NCBI GenBank assembly: GCA_030710605.1
Contig: CP092875.1
Coordinates: forward strand, 66,956,469-67,020,468
From: Cordylochernes scorpioides
Lineage: Eukaryota; Arthropoda; Arachnida; Pseudoscorpiones; Chernetidae
Direction: 5' to 3'
Length of the DNA: 64,000 nucleotides
Shown here: piece by piece, positions 32,983 through 43,988 of the stretch
Layout: the number at the start of each line of letters is the position of its first letter
Numbering within the stretch: the first letter of the stretch is position 1
Made by a program: the position numbers and the translations under genes
Notes under the pieces: generated by a model
The model's input: the letters and a program-made list of their open reading frames with translations, nothing else
The model's database searches: none
Told to the model about the DNA's origin: nothing

Positions 32983-33856
32983 TGTTGAATTTGAAAAAAA
33001 AATAATAATAATATGGGGAAGGTCAATCTTAACCAGATTGAAAATAGAGATTCACCAGTTGTGTTTGCACAAGTTGTAGAAATGCAATTTAACAAAAATG
33101 GCCTAAAAATATATTTTATTTTGCTTATCAACAATGACTGGGCATTAAAAATAAAAATAAATAAACAGATAAAAAGGGTGATAATCAAATTGGCCAAAAG
33201 GTTAGATATATTTAAAATTAGAATAAACAAAACAAGTGATACAAGTTAAATATACATACAAACAAATAATGTAGAGAGCAAAATAACTAGGGGTGGAAAG
33301 GCAAAATCTTTTTCAAACAAAGTTTGCAAATACTTATCTAAGCTTCCGTTTTATAAAAAAACAAATCTTGTTTTCAATTCTGTCGATAAATTTGATCGTG
33401 AATTCACTTGAAATAATTCTTCACACTTGAGATAATTTTCCAGATTAATTCTTCTGTTCCTTAACAGGAAACTATATCGCAACCCACTTAATTGGTGCGC
33501 AATTCTATAACAACGCTCTTCGCGTTCTCTTCTTTGTTTCATTCACACGTGGTTACTCATTCCTTCTGAGGCAGGGAGCTCATATTTCCCCGAGCTCGTA
33601 TTTCCCCGAGCTCATGTTTCACCAGTGCTACCGGTTGTCCTTTCTTCTTTTTTTTCTCCCCGTCACCGCGCATAGGTGCTCGCGCATGGGATGGGGGCGA
33701 TGTCTTGTTTGTTTACAAATTTTGCTCCTTCCATTCTTTATTCCTTTCCACCCATTAAGAGAAAGAGGCAACAAAAATAAAATAAAAATATATATACATA
33801 ATAATAATAGGGGAAAATCTATAAAGCATACAATTATAAATTATCTATTTTTAACA
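32983..33856 (-). mobile_element. BEL/Pao element, 3' LTR
   Basis: 874 bp, TGTT...AACA ends, nearly identical to 37479-38335. The main difference is a 16-bp duplication (CCCCGAGCTCGTATTT type, about 33585-33610). The target duplication CAGGG is at 32978-32982. Confidence 0.9.
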
Positions 33857-33872
33857 TACTCCCACCTTTTTG
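33857..33872 (-). other. BEL polypurine tract
   Basis: On the minus strand AAAAAGGTGGGAGTA directly before the 3' LTR start TGTTAAAAATAG. Confidence 0.6.
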
Positions 33873-33899
33873 TATGGGAATACAAAAAAAAAATCTTAA

Positions 33900-36800
33900 T
33901 TAGGAAAGATTATTGGTGTACACCCCCAATCTCGTAGGTTTTTTCACTTCTCTTCCAGACCTAGTAAAAATTGACTGTTCTCCATCTGTTGGAATATCCT
34001 GGGCTTTGATCCCTTCTGTCTTAGGTAATCTCACCTCCCTGGAAATATCAGAACCAAGTTCCAAATAGAAAAGTCTCTTTAACGGTCTTACAAATTCCCC
34101 CGTAGCAGTCCTAACTCTAGCTACACGTTCTCTGCCATCCTTCCCGGGGTACAGTTCCAAGATTCTGCCTAGTGGCCAGAATATTCTTTTTTGATCATCT
34201 CGACCAATCAGCACAACTTCGCCTGGAAGAAACCTTCTACCCTCTGTTTCATTCCCCTTTTGTACGAGCATGGCGAGGTATTCCTTGTGGAATCTTTCCT
34301 TCAGTTCTTTCTTAATCTGCTGTAACTTTCGAAAGTGTTGTCTGGTATTATCAGGACTTAGTTCATGACTTTCATCAAATGAGCCAAAATTATTTTGGAT
34401 AAACATTTGTGGAGTGATTGGTATCAAATCATCTTCTGTTTCAGAAATGTAGGTGAGAGGTCTTGTATTTATAATCGCCTCCACATGACAAATCAAAGTT
34501 TCTAACTGGACATAATTTACTCTATTAGTGCCTAATGTTCTTCTCAAAAGATCTTTCACCAGTCGTACTAACCGTTCCCACCATCCTCCCCACCATGGTG
34601 CAGAAGGAGGAATAAATATCCATCGAATTTGTTTGTCACACGAATACCTGGCTATTTTGTCCCAGTTCAAATTGGTAAAGAGTCTATTGGTCCTTTTAAA
34701 ATTGGTTCCATTGTCACTGTAAATCTTAACTGGTCTCCCTCTCCTGTGTATAAACCGTTCCATTGCCATAATAAAGTTTGTCGCATCCAAACCTTCCACC
34801 AGCTCCAAATGAACTGCTCTGTAGACAGCGCAGGTGAATAAGGTTATCCAAATTTTCTGGCCATTTTTAAGGTAGAGAGGACCCATAAGATGAACACCTG
34901 TTACCTCAAAGGGTCTACCCATGAATAACCTGTCCTTGGGCAGAGGGGCACAAGGTATAGTATTGGCCTTCTCTGCATGTCTTCTACAAATGATGCATCC
35001 TCTCACAACTCTTTTAATAGTCTTTCTCGCTTTTAAAATCCAGAATTTTTCTCTCAATTTGGAAAGTAAAAAATGAACGCCAGCATGGCAATTATTTGAA
35101 TGCGTTTCTTTAATCAGTTGTTCTGTTATTGGATGATCACAAGGTAAGAGCACTGGTTTCCTGAATTCTTCAGGACTCTGATCGTACAAAAGTTTGGTCG
35201 CTATATACATAAGCCCATCTGATTGTACCTTGGTTTTTAGGTGGCTAATCTGTCCCTTCCCTAGACTGTCTCTTTGAGTTGATCGGGTAAGCACCTTTTC
35301 GGCTATTTCCAAGTTATTAGGTATCGTCCCAATTCCTTCCTCCCATGGAAGAGATACAGGATAACGTCCATCATGGCCTCGACAGATTTTCTCATGAAAC
35401 TTTTCTTGCATGAGAACATTTTTCTCTTTCTCAGAGATGACCTCTGTAGGATCTCGTATCCCTATTGTTTCTAATTCCCATAAGGACGCTACTCTCTGTT
35501 GGGTTGTAAGTAAGGTGATAACCATTTGAGCACTTGTCTCTGGTCTCTCTGATGAGGTATTACCTATTAAAGTCCAACCAAGAACTGTTTGAATTGCGGT
35601 CAATCCTCCTGCCAGCTGTTCAATTTTTCCTGTGAGAAGTTGTCCATAATAGTATCCACCGATTAGGATGTCTATTTCGGTTTTATTATTGTCTACCTTA
35701 GTCAAAGTGATTCCTTTCTTATCCAATTCCCATTGCCTGGGTCCTGTTTCAACGGGTGAAATATTGCCACAAATTATTGTTTCCTCTAACGCTTCCATTT
35801 TGAAAGCCTTTCCCTCATCAACATTGTCCAACTGGAAATAAAATATTGAATGAGCCTTTTCTCCTGTGGTTTGCCCTCCAAACAAAAATTTATTCAATTT
35901 GACTTCTCCCACCTTGGGTAAGTCTAACTCCTTAGCTAGAGACCTTCTGATGTAAGATTTTTGACTACCAGAGTCTAAAAGCACTCTTACCATTTTGGAA
36001 CGTTTCGGCCCTTTAATTTTTACAATTAGAGTCATTAAAGAGATATTATTTGTGCATACTTGATTCGCCAGTGGTGTTACAGGCTCACTGTTCCCCTCAT
36101 TCTGCTCTGCTAAACTATTGTGAGATCTGTTATCTGACCTCCAATTTAAACTTTCCTGACTATGTGAGGTTCCTCTGCACATTATCTCAAAATGAGGTCC
36201 TTGGCAACGCTTGCATCTTACAAAAGATCTACAATCCTTCTTCAAATGATTCTTTCTCAAGCATTTAAAGCAAACTTTCGCATCCTGTACCCTCTTTAAT
36301 CTGTCTGATTCCAACATCTTGGCTGCCTTAAAACAGTTTTGGCTAAGATGGTTATCTTTGTCACAAAATAAACATGGTAAGTTGGTCTTTCCAACAAATA
36401 ATGCAGACGCTGTGTGGATCTTAGGGGGATTATTTTCTCTCTTTCCCTGTTTTAGAGGAAGGGAAGGTTCAAATCCTTCAGCAACAAAGGAAATGCGTTC
36501 TGCATTTTTAACTTCCTGCTTTAAAAATTCTATCAGACCCTCTAATTTATCAAAAGCTTTAGCCCCACAAGGTTCAATTCCCGCTTCAATGTACGGTGTA
36601 CGGGAACGTTGCAATATTTTGATAAGTTCAAGTGGCAAACTTGACTCCACCAACGGGTACAAGAAAGCACCACCCCCAGACTTAGTATCCACTCCCAGAG
36701 ATCCCAAAGAATGGAGATGTGCAACCAAATCATCATAAAGTTGAGCCAAGGTTCTTTTTTCAGACCTGGCACTGGCAATGACTAACTTTAAAAGCTTGCG

Positions 36801-37448
36801 CACATACAACTCAGTCAGCATATCTCTGTCTCCAAACCTATCTTTTAAATCTCCAATGACTTTGTTGTAATTCTTTTGGGTAAGAGGGAAGCTAGTCACA
36901 AGTCTGTGGGCCTTTGACCCAACAACCATGGATTGTATTAAGTATTCAAATTTATCAACATCAGACAGTGACTCATCTAAATGTATTTTTTCAAAATGAC
37001 TCCACCATGATAGCCATTCCTCTAGCTCACCTGTATACTTTTTTAGTTCAAATTTTGGAAGTTTAATTTGTCTTTTAACATCTGAAGTGCTAGATTGTGA
37101 CATTTTATCATCACAGGGTGCTGCCAATTTAGACTCATATTCTTTCACCTTCTGTGCGACAATTCCTACTTGTAGGCTATAAGTCTCACATAGTTCCATC
37201 TCATCATTGATTTGAGCTTCTGTGGACCTCGGATCATCCAATAAGATCTCTTTTATTTTATCATCAATCAATATCAGTCTATCATTAAGAATGGTTAACC
37301 TTTCAAATTTGGCCCTTATTAAAATTATACCCACTTCCTTTAGACTTAGACCTGATTTTATTTCATTTGTGGTACGAGTTATAGTATTCCTTAAGGGAGT
37401 TCTTTCTCTTTTAAGCTTATCCATCTCCACAAATTGTATAAACACCAC
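33900..37448 (-). CDS. BEL/Pao gag-protease-integrase polyprotein lacking reverse transcriptase
   Basis: 1182 codons without a stop. Order: N-terminal coiled region and gag core (KLPKFELKKYTGELEEWLSW, about residues 127-146), three zinc knuckles (CLFCDKDNHLSQNC, CFKCLRKNHLKKDC, CKRCQGPHFEIMC), aspartic protease with LLDSGSQKSYI, a pol linker (LPWEEG, near 35340), then directly the integrase HHCC zinc domain (H...H...CIICRR), the integrase core and a C-terminal domain (LPGEVVLIGRD). RT and RNase H, normally several hundred residues between linker and integrase, are missing in frame near 35275-35300. The integrase core keeps SDNGTNF and WWGGWWERL, but the first catalytic Asp is His853 (GVHLMGPL). 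Replication would need RT from elsewhere. Between near-identical LTRs, so a young insertion. Confidence 0.9.
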   Translation of the reverse strand: MVFIQFVEMDKLKRERTPLRNTITRTTNEIKSGLSLKEVGIILIRAKFERLTILNDRLILIDDKIKEILLDDPRSTEAQINDEMELCETYSLQVGIVAQKVKEYESKLAAPCDDKMSQSSTSDVKRQIKLPKFELKKYTGELEEWLSWWSHFEKIHLDESLSDVDKFEYLIQSMVVGSKAHRLVTSFPLTQKNYNKVIGDLKDRFGDRDMLTELYVRKLLKLVIASARSEKRTLAQLYDDLVAHLHSLGSLGVDTKSGGGAFLYPLVESSLPLELIKILQRSRTPYIEAGIEPCGAKAFDKLEGLIEFLKQEVKNAERISFVAEGFEPSLPLKQGKRENNPPKIHTASALFVGKTNLPCLFCDKDNHLSQNCFKAAKMLESDRLKRVQDAKVCFKCLRKNHLKKDCRSFVRCKRCQGPHFEIMCRGTSHSQESLNWRSDNRSHNSLAEQNEGNSEPVTPLANQVCTNNISLMTLIVKIKGPKRSKMVRVLLDSGSQKSYIRRSLAKELDLPKVGEVKLNKFLFGGQTTGEKAHSIFYFQLDNVDEGKAFKMEALEETIICGNISPVETGPRQWELDKKGITLTKVDNNKTEIDILIGGYYYGQLLTGKIEQLAGGLTAIQTVLGWTLIGNTSSERPETSAQMVITLLTTQQRVASLWELETIGIRDPTEVISEKEKNVLMQEKFHEKICRGHDGRYPVSLPWEEGIGTIPNNLEIAEKVLTRSTQRDSLGKGQISHLKTKVQSDGLMYIATKLLYDQSPEEFRKPVLLPCDHPITEQLIKETHSNNCHAGVHFLLSKLREKFWILKARKTIKRVVRGCIICRRHAEKANTIPCAPLPKDRLFMGRPFEVTGVHLMGPLYLKNGQKIWITLFTCAVYRAVHLELVEGLDATNFIMAMERFIHRRGRPVKIYSDNGTNFKRTNRLFTNLNWDKIARYSCDKQIRWIFIPPSAPWWGGWWERLVRLVKDLLRRTLGTNRVNYVQLETLICHVEAIINTRPLTYISETEDDLIPITPQMFIQNNFGSFDESHELSPDNTRQHFRKLQQIKKELKERFHKEYLAMLVQKGNETEGRRFLPGEVVLIGRDDQKRIFWPLGRILELYPGKDGRERVARVRTATGEFVRPLKRLFYLELGSDISREVRLPKTEGIKAQDIPTDGEQSIFTRSGREVKKPTRLGVYTNNLS

Positions 37449-37478
37449 AAGGTGAAATCACGTCCGGCTCACCAAAAA
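37449..37478 (-). other. BEL primer-binding region
   Basis: Directly after the 5' LTR on the minus strand: TTTTTGGTGAGCCGGACGTG, the position and TTGGTGA-x-CC-GACGTG type of insect BEL leaders. The priming tRNA is not identified. Confidence 0.5.
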
Positions 37479-38335
37479 TGTTGAATTTGAAAAAAAAAAA
37501 AAATAATAATATGGGGAAGGTCAATCTTAACCAGATTGAAAATAGAGATTCACCAGTTGTGTTTGCACAAGTTGTAGAAATGCAATTTAACAAAATGGCC
37601 TAAAAATATATTTTATTTTGCTTATCAACAATGACTGGGCATTAAAAATAAAAATAAATAAACAGATAAAAAGGGTGATAATCAAATTGGCCAAAAGGTT
37701 AGATATATTTAAAATTAGAATAAACAAAACAAGTGATACAAGTTAAATATACATACAAACAAATAATGTAGAGAGCAAAATAACTAGGGGTGGAAAGGCA
37801 AAATCTTTTTCAAACAAAGTTTGCAAATACTTATCTAAGCTTCCGTTTTATAAAAAACAAATCTTGTTTTCAATTCTGTCGATAAATTTGATCGTGAATT
37901 CACTTGAAATAATTCTTCACACTTGAGATAATTTTCCAGATTAATTCTTCTGTTCCTTAACAGGAAACTATATCGCAACCCACTTAATTGGTGCGCAATT
38001 CTATAACAACGCTCTTCGAGTTCTCTTCTTTGTTTCATTCACACGTGGTTACTCATTCCTTCTGAGGCAGGGAGCTCATATTTCCCCGAGCTCATATTTC
38101 ACCAGTGCTACCGGTTGTCCTTTCTTCTTTTTTTCTCCCCGTCACCGCGCATAGGTGCTCGCGCATGGGATGGGGGCGATGTCTTGTTTGTTTACAAATT
38201 TTGCTCCTTCCATTCTTTATTCCTTTCCACCCATTAAGAGAAAGAGGCAACAAAAATAAAATAAAAATATATATACATAATAATAATAGGGGAAAATCTA
38301 TAAAGCATACAATTATAAATTATCTATTTTTAACA
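37479..38335 (-). mobile_element. BEL/Pao element, 5' LTR
   Basis: 857 bp, TGTT...AACA, colinear with 32983-33856 with very few differences. Followed by target duplication CAGGG (38336-38340). Confidence 0.9.
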
Positions 38336-38440
38336 CAGGGAGTTCAGGGGGTGGCAGAGACGGGTTCAATGGTGTTGAGCCCAGGGGTGACCGTGGAGAG
38401 CAGACAGACCGCAATGATTAAAGTATACGATTTTTAAGCC
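38336..38440. repeat. Dispersed repeat R2, right half
   Basis: GGTTCAATGGTGTTGAGCCC to GACCGCAATGATTAAAG, colinear with 59780-59850. Confidence 0.75.
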
Positions 38441-38630
38441 CAAAAGGTGTAGCAGGCAGACAAGCCGCAATGCACAGTGTCAAAGTATCAAGGTGCTGCA
38501 CGCAACCAAGGCTGTTCAAAAAGGTTAGATTCCCCAGGCCAGGGAAAATAAAAGAAAGACAGCTGTTGTTCAAATAAGAATATTAGATAAAGCGAGAATG
38601 ATTCAGCAACTGATGGGAAAAGATAGATTA
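38441..38630. other. Spacer between R2 and LINE tail
   Basis: No gene; unassigned sequence. Confidence 0.4.
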
Positions 38631-38641
38631 TTATTTTTTTT

Positions 38642-38677
<36 letters not shown>

Positions 38678-38714
38678 TTATTATTATTATTATTTTATAT
38701 ATATATATATATTT
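38631..38714. repeat. (ATT)n and (TA)n tract, probable LINE 3' tail
   Basis: About ten ATT units then TA units. On the minus strand this is an AAT-repeat tail just downstream of the LINE below; I-type LINEs often end in such short repeats (inference). Confidence 0.6.
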
Positions 38715-39012
38715 TTTTTTGTAAAAATGAATATATTAAAGTTTTAGGTAAGATTACTGGTGAGGGTACCAGTGCTAAGACGACCAACCAGAAAAGTACA
38801 CCATGGATTGCATAGCGCGTTCAAATGGGTCGCTGCGTAAGTCGATTTCTCGAGCAGCCCGCGCCGTCGAATCGCCAAACCATTTGCCCTCTGTCATTGG
38901 GTTACAGAGACAGCGTCAGGGGCGATCACATACGCAGGGCAGGTCGCGAAACCGATCTTAAGGAGCGGCACAGGCCAGAGTTACGTCTACGGGCAGCCGC
39001 CAATGACCGGTG
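38715..39012 (-). mobile_element. 3' UTR of the I-type LINE
   Basis: GC-rich UTR between the ORF2 stop and the AAT-type tail. No ORF of note. Confidence 0.5.
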
Positions 39013-41958
39013 TTAACCATGAGGTGAGGAGTCCGAGTCACTCAGGTGATCGGAATCCTCCGCGCGGACGCGTGGCTTAAGTCTATCAGAGGCCTTTAGG
39101 AACTCCAGGCAGGCTCGCCAAGTGCTCCTGTTGAAAATAAAGTCTTTGAGTGACCGCGGAGTGTACCCTAATTCTTCTGCACAGGTGGAAAGAAGGGGGA
39201 ATCTAAGGGCATCAAGGCTGCTGCACTCAAGCACGATGTGAGACAGAGTTTCTTCCCTGTCAGCGTCGCAGTAAGGGCAGGAAGGATCGTCAATGACGCC
39301 TATCCTGTGGGCGAAACTGTCCGTCCACGTGTGTCCCGATAGCAGGCCTACCACAATGTGCTCGCTAGGGACGATGTACGCATACCTTTTGTCTAAAAGA
39401 CTCATTGGAGTAAGGCCAAAGCTAGTGTGGATAGAAGGAGCTAGAGAGAGGAATCTGCTTTCCCATGCTTCACGCGCCCGGCCGTAGATTGCCGATTTTA
39501 CAAACGACAAAGGAGCGAGTTTGTAACAGCTTGGGTTAGCAGACTCAGCAGCCCGCTTTGCGAGTGTGTCCGCGATGTCATTACCCACGTTCCCACTGTG
39601 GCCCTTGATCCATTGTATGGTGCATCTGTTCCCATTGCGATTCAATCGCGAAATCAGTAGCAGAGCTCTGTCGATAAGGTAATTACCAGTCTTAGAGTTC
39701 AGAACTGACTTCACGACTGAGAGGTTGTCCAGGAAGAATCCTAAGGTTAGATGATTTGGTAAAGTGGTTGCGTTTTCAAGAGCCTTAACCAATCCAAGGG
39801 CTTCCGCCTGAAAGACAGAACAATGAGGGGACAGAACATGAGATTCACGTATTTCAGGTGCACAATCGAGACAAGAGAACCTGTACACGCCGGCGCCAAC
39901 TCCATCTCTGGTTTTGGAACCATCTGTATAGTATGCCACGTGGAAGAAAAGAGCAGGGATATTACTGGGAGCGGAGTAATAGGGGGGGTAGGGGAGAGGA
40001 TGTGGAAAGGGAGGAGGCTCGAGTGGAATTTCAGCGTCAACCAATCCATACTTTTTAAGGTATAGCTCAATTTTAGCCAAGATTTCCAGATCGAGAGGAA
40101 GGACTCTAGAGAGGGAGATTAGAGCAGCGTTGCTGGTTGATCTGAAAGCTCTACAAGCTCTCACTAGGAAAGGCCTTTGAGCACTCAGTAGAACATTCAA
40201 GGAGCGTTGAGAAAGATTAGGAAACCATACCGCCGAGGCATAGGCAATGGCCGGAACAACCACTTGCAGATACAGAGTTCTCAAGGCGCGGTAACCAAAA
40301 CCGAAGTTGAGATTAGCGGCTGCGGTCAAACGCGGCAACATGCCGCGGACCTTGGCGCAGACTTCAACTACGTGCTGTTAGAAAGATAGACGTTGATCAA
40401 ATCTCACTCCCAGCACCTTAATTGAGTCGCACCATTGGATTGGCCGTCAGTGGATAACCAGATCCCGGCGCGGTTCAGGCAGTCTCCCGTGTGGTCTGAG
40501 GAGAACCATAGCCTGGCACTTCCCCACGCTGAGTTCCAGTTTATGCAAACTGCACCACCTAGCGATCATATCTATGGTGTGTTGGGCCGCGGGAAGTTGA
40601 CTAGTTCGGCATCCCGAGACCACCACGACCAGATCATCCGCGTAGGCTTGCGGGAAAACATTATTCCTGTAGTCCAGCGTGAGGAGTTCATCAAAGACAA
40701 TATTCCAAAGGAATGGGCCGAGAACTGAACCCTGGGGACATCCTTTGGAAACTCGTCTCGACACAGTACAACCATTCATAAATAGTCTCAAAACACGGTT
40801 ACATAGAAACGAGTTTATCAGGTGATAAATATTTCTGGGACAGACGCTTTTGTGCAACGCTCTCAAGATACTGGAGTGGAGCACGTTGTCAAAAGCGCCT
40901 TTAACATCAAAAGAAAGAAGAAGACAAGATTTCCTATTTTTAATCGTCCGGGTAATAGTAGATTTTAGATTTAAGAGTGCGGCTGTAGTAGATCTACAAG
41001 GCTTAAATCCGAACTGGTTTGGAGGCGCTTTACACATCCTATCGGCCATCCACGACAGCCTAGCAAGAATTAGACGCTCAAGGATCTTGCCCAAACCAGG
41101 CAGCATCGTGATTGGACGGTGTGATGCGAGAAAGTCCTCCCCACTTCGCTTGGGGACGAGAACGACGTCCCCCAGCTTCCATGTAGATGGAAAGTGGCCA
41201 GTGGTTAAACACTTGTTGAAAATACTTAGAAAAAACGTCCGAAAATGTTTAACAAGTTTTACGATAAGAAGAGGTGGCATGCCATCACTACCAGGAGAAG
41301 AAGATAAGTTTACCTTATCCGCTGTCAACAACAACTCGTTATCTGTAAACAAAGGGTCGTCATCAGATGACGATGCGATGACTTTGCTTAAATCTTTGTG
41401 TTCTAACATGGTATCGGGCGGGACGCGGCCGAAATAGTAATCTAATACGTGATTTAATGTGTCCCGCGGACTTTCAGTGAAGCCGCTACCAACTGGGAGA
41501 GCTGAGAGGGGTTTGCGCTTAAAATTTCCCTTGATGAAACTGTAGATTCCACCCCAAGGGCTGATTTCGCAACGCGAGCAGGCTGCCCTCCATGCTTCTT
41601 TCTTAGCCAGTCTCCTCGCACGGCGATATCTTGCCTTAAGTCTTTTGTAAAAGACCTCCAGCACACCCTTAACGACACCGCGTGCCTTTATAAAGGCCCG
41701 CTGTGCCTTTTGAGTGGCCCTTTTGAGAGGATTCAAATCAGATTTCCACCAAGAGATGGACTTGAGGTATTTATCACTTCTGGGACGGGATGGAATGGTG
41801 TTTAGACATGTGTGAAAAATCTCTTCGCCGAGTAAATTAATTACATCGTCGAGGGAGGATGAGTCACGCACATTTTCTAAAAAAATATTAATATTTTCTA
41901 TTTTTTGGCTGAAATGTTCAAAAACTCTATCCCAGTCAGCACGACCAAAGCTGAAGTA

Positions 41959-43255
41959 CAGAGGGTGTTTCCTTTCAAATGAAACGATTTCAAACGTCCG
42001 TTAGAACTTTATTTTTCGAACGTGAATTTATTTCATGTGTTCTATGTGCTTCCCCTTCTTCTTGGCTATCTCCCTGCATCGGACTTTACAAGCTGCGAAC
42101 ACTTCCTTGACTTTGGAGAGCGAAACATTCGACCACTCCTCTTGTGCGGCTTTCCAAAGTCCGGCCTCAGTTTTGGGACGTCGGTTGAAGAGCCGTTGTT
42201 TCAACATACCGAACCCGTAAAAATCCAGTGGGCTGGCGTCGGGAGACTTCACTGGAATGTCCGAGTTCCTGATAAAATTTAGGCCTAGGGTGTCCTTCAT
42301 TTCTTGTAGGAACTGTTGGGTTTTGTTGGAGGTATGGGAAGAGGCTTTGTCGTGATGAAGGAACACTTTGTCCATTTCCCCTGGGTAAAGGTCCTTCAGT
42401 TGTTCGATGACAGGTTTCAGAACGCATTCTATATAGAATTCTGAGTTCACCTTCACCTTCGATGGAACCTTTATGAGCGGAAGGACTCCACGGCCAGTCA
42501 TTACCCCGACAACCATGAAACCTTTAGGGAAAGTTTCGGAGCATTGGTGAACCCAATTATCCGGGACCTGATTGCCTCTTTTGATGTAACAGATCTTCCG
42601 GATTCCATTGCAATACGTCACATACATCCATGCTTCGTCCAATGTTGCAGTATATTCCGATCTGGAACCGGCCAGGTGTTCCTCGTAGAGCTTCCGGGCA
42701 TTCGTTGCACGGTTTTTCATGTGGAAAGGGGTGAGCTTGTGAACCTTGCCTTTTCGTCGGGTATCCAGTTCCAAATCTTTGTGAATGATGTTATTTATCG
42801 TTTTTAGCGATGTTCCACACATTCTGGAAAGTTGGCGCTGAGATGGTGGATTTTCAGTAGTTGCTAGCCGCTTTACCTTGGAAACCGTGGCGGGGGTCCG
42901 CACCGGACGTGGTCGATCGACTTGAAATTTTTGCCCATTGGATTCAGCTTCCCTTTTCTTTCCGATGCCATTTACTACCCTACATATTGTAGCTTTGCCA
43001 ACATCTAGTCCTTCTGCTTTTAGCTTTTTCACTATGACGCTATAACTGTTTCCTTCTTTGGAAAGGGTCCAAATTGTTTGTTCGACTTGGAGCGTTAGTC
43101 TCTCTCCCCCCATGTTGCAAAAATCATGATACCTGATGAAAATGAATTCTCCAGAAGATTCTAGATCTATTGGAACCAGTGTCGTGTGCAGCATGCCTGC
43201 ACGTGCAAAACGCGAGCGCTCGAAAATCGTTTCATTTGAAAGGAAACACCCTCCG
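41959..43255 (-). mobile_element. Mariner transposon inserted in the LINE endonuclease region
   Basis: 1297 bp flanked by TA (41957-41958 and 43256-43257). Ends: AGGGTGTTTCCTTTCAAATG and its reverse complement (about 28-bp TIRs extending through AAACGATTT). Encodes one transposase at 42028-43113. Confidence 0.95.
42028..43113 (-). CDS. Mariner-family transposase, DD41D type
   Basis: 361 residues, starting at MGGERL (ATG 43113-43111) inside a longer frame that continues upstream only because it is fused to LINE sequence. Cut-and-paste DDE/D transposase acting at TA sites. Two HTH regions: about 1-55 and 70-120, with RPRPVRTPA as the linker hook between them. Catalytic Asp159 in TLDEAW, Asp255 in HHDKASSH, and Asp297 in SPDASPLDF. 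The last two are separated by 41 residues, the spacing of the DD41D (rosa/Visitor-like) group. A basic C-terminus KKKGKHIEH follows. No stop or frameshift: with intact TIRs it may still be active. The family label rests on my residue count. Confidence 0.9.
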   Translation of the reverse strand: MGGERLTLQVEQTIWTLSKEGNSYSVIVKKLKAEGLDVGKATICRVVNGIGKKREAESNGQKFQVDRPRPVRTPATVSKVKRLATTENPPSQRQLSRMCGTSLKTINNIIHKDLELDTRRKGKVHKLTPFHMKNRATNARKLYEEHLAGSRSEYTATLDEAWMYVTYCNGIRKICYIKRGNQVPDNWVHQCSETFPKGFMVVGVMTGRGVLPLIKVPSKVKVNSEFYIECVLKPVIEQLKDLYPGEMDKVFLHHDKASSHTSNKTQQFLQEMKDTLGLNFIRNSDIPVKSPDASPLDFYGFGMLKQRLFNRRPKTEAGLWKAAQEEWSNVSLSKVKEVFAACKVRCREIAKKKGKHIEHMK

Positions 43256-43988
43256 TATATTTCGCTAAATTTGTTTAATTTGATTCTGGTGTTGTCCTGT
43301 GAAGAGGGAGCGAAATTTAGGTTAAAGACGAGGCGTTTGTGGTCAGACAACTCCTGGTACTCAGGATGCCAATCGGTAACGCTATTTACAAGGCCAGCAC
43401 TACAGCAAGTGACGTCGATGGAAGAAGAGCGGTTGCCCTCCTCCCACGTCACCGCGCCGTGAGTGTTGAGCACATGCAAATAGTTGGCATCAATAAAGTT
43501 TTCAACTAGATCTCTCTTAGGTGAGTGATGCCTGAGGAGCAGGGGTTTATCCGACCACCTAAAAGATTCAACATTTAGATCGCCGCAAAAAATGACCTCG
43601 TCATAGTTCAGAGAATTAAGGCTATAATTTATCTTATCGAGAAGAGGGGAGGGATCACATGATGGCGGAAGGTAAACATTACAAAGAAGAATACTTTTAC
43701 CACTCAATTCACACATGACAAACACGACATTAACACTGGACAAATGAGACAAATGAACAAATTTAAGGCTTGGATTTACTACAATGACCATAGCTCCCAA
43801 CCTAGAGTTTGTAATAGGGCCATAGCAAACTCTGTTAGATGGGATTGGCAGCGATGGGATTTTGCCGCGCGCAGCTGGGAGCTCTTGTAAAAGTAGTAAA
43901 TCTATGTTCTCCTCACGACAATCACTCAATACTGAATACAAACAAGGCTGAGAGCGTCTTATATTGATTTGTAGGCACTTGAAAACAA

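Noticed and set aside
33614..33937. ORFs in the BEL LTRs (33614-33937, 38105-38437, 33351-33542, 37835-38038)
   Set aside because: They lie in LTR sequence, repeat in both LTRs and end at the LTR borders; no domain.
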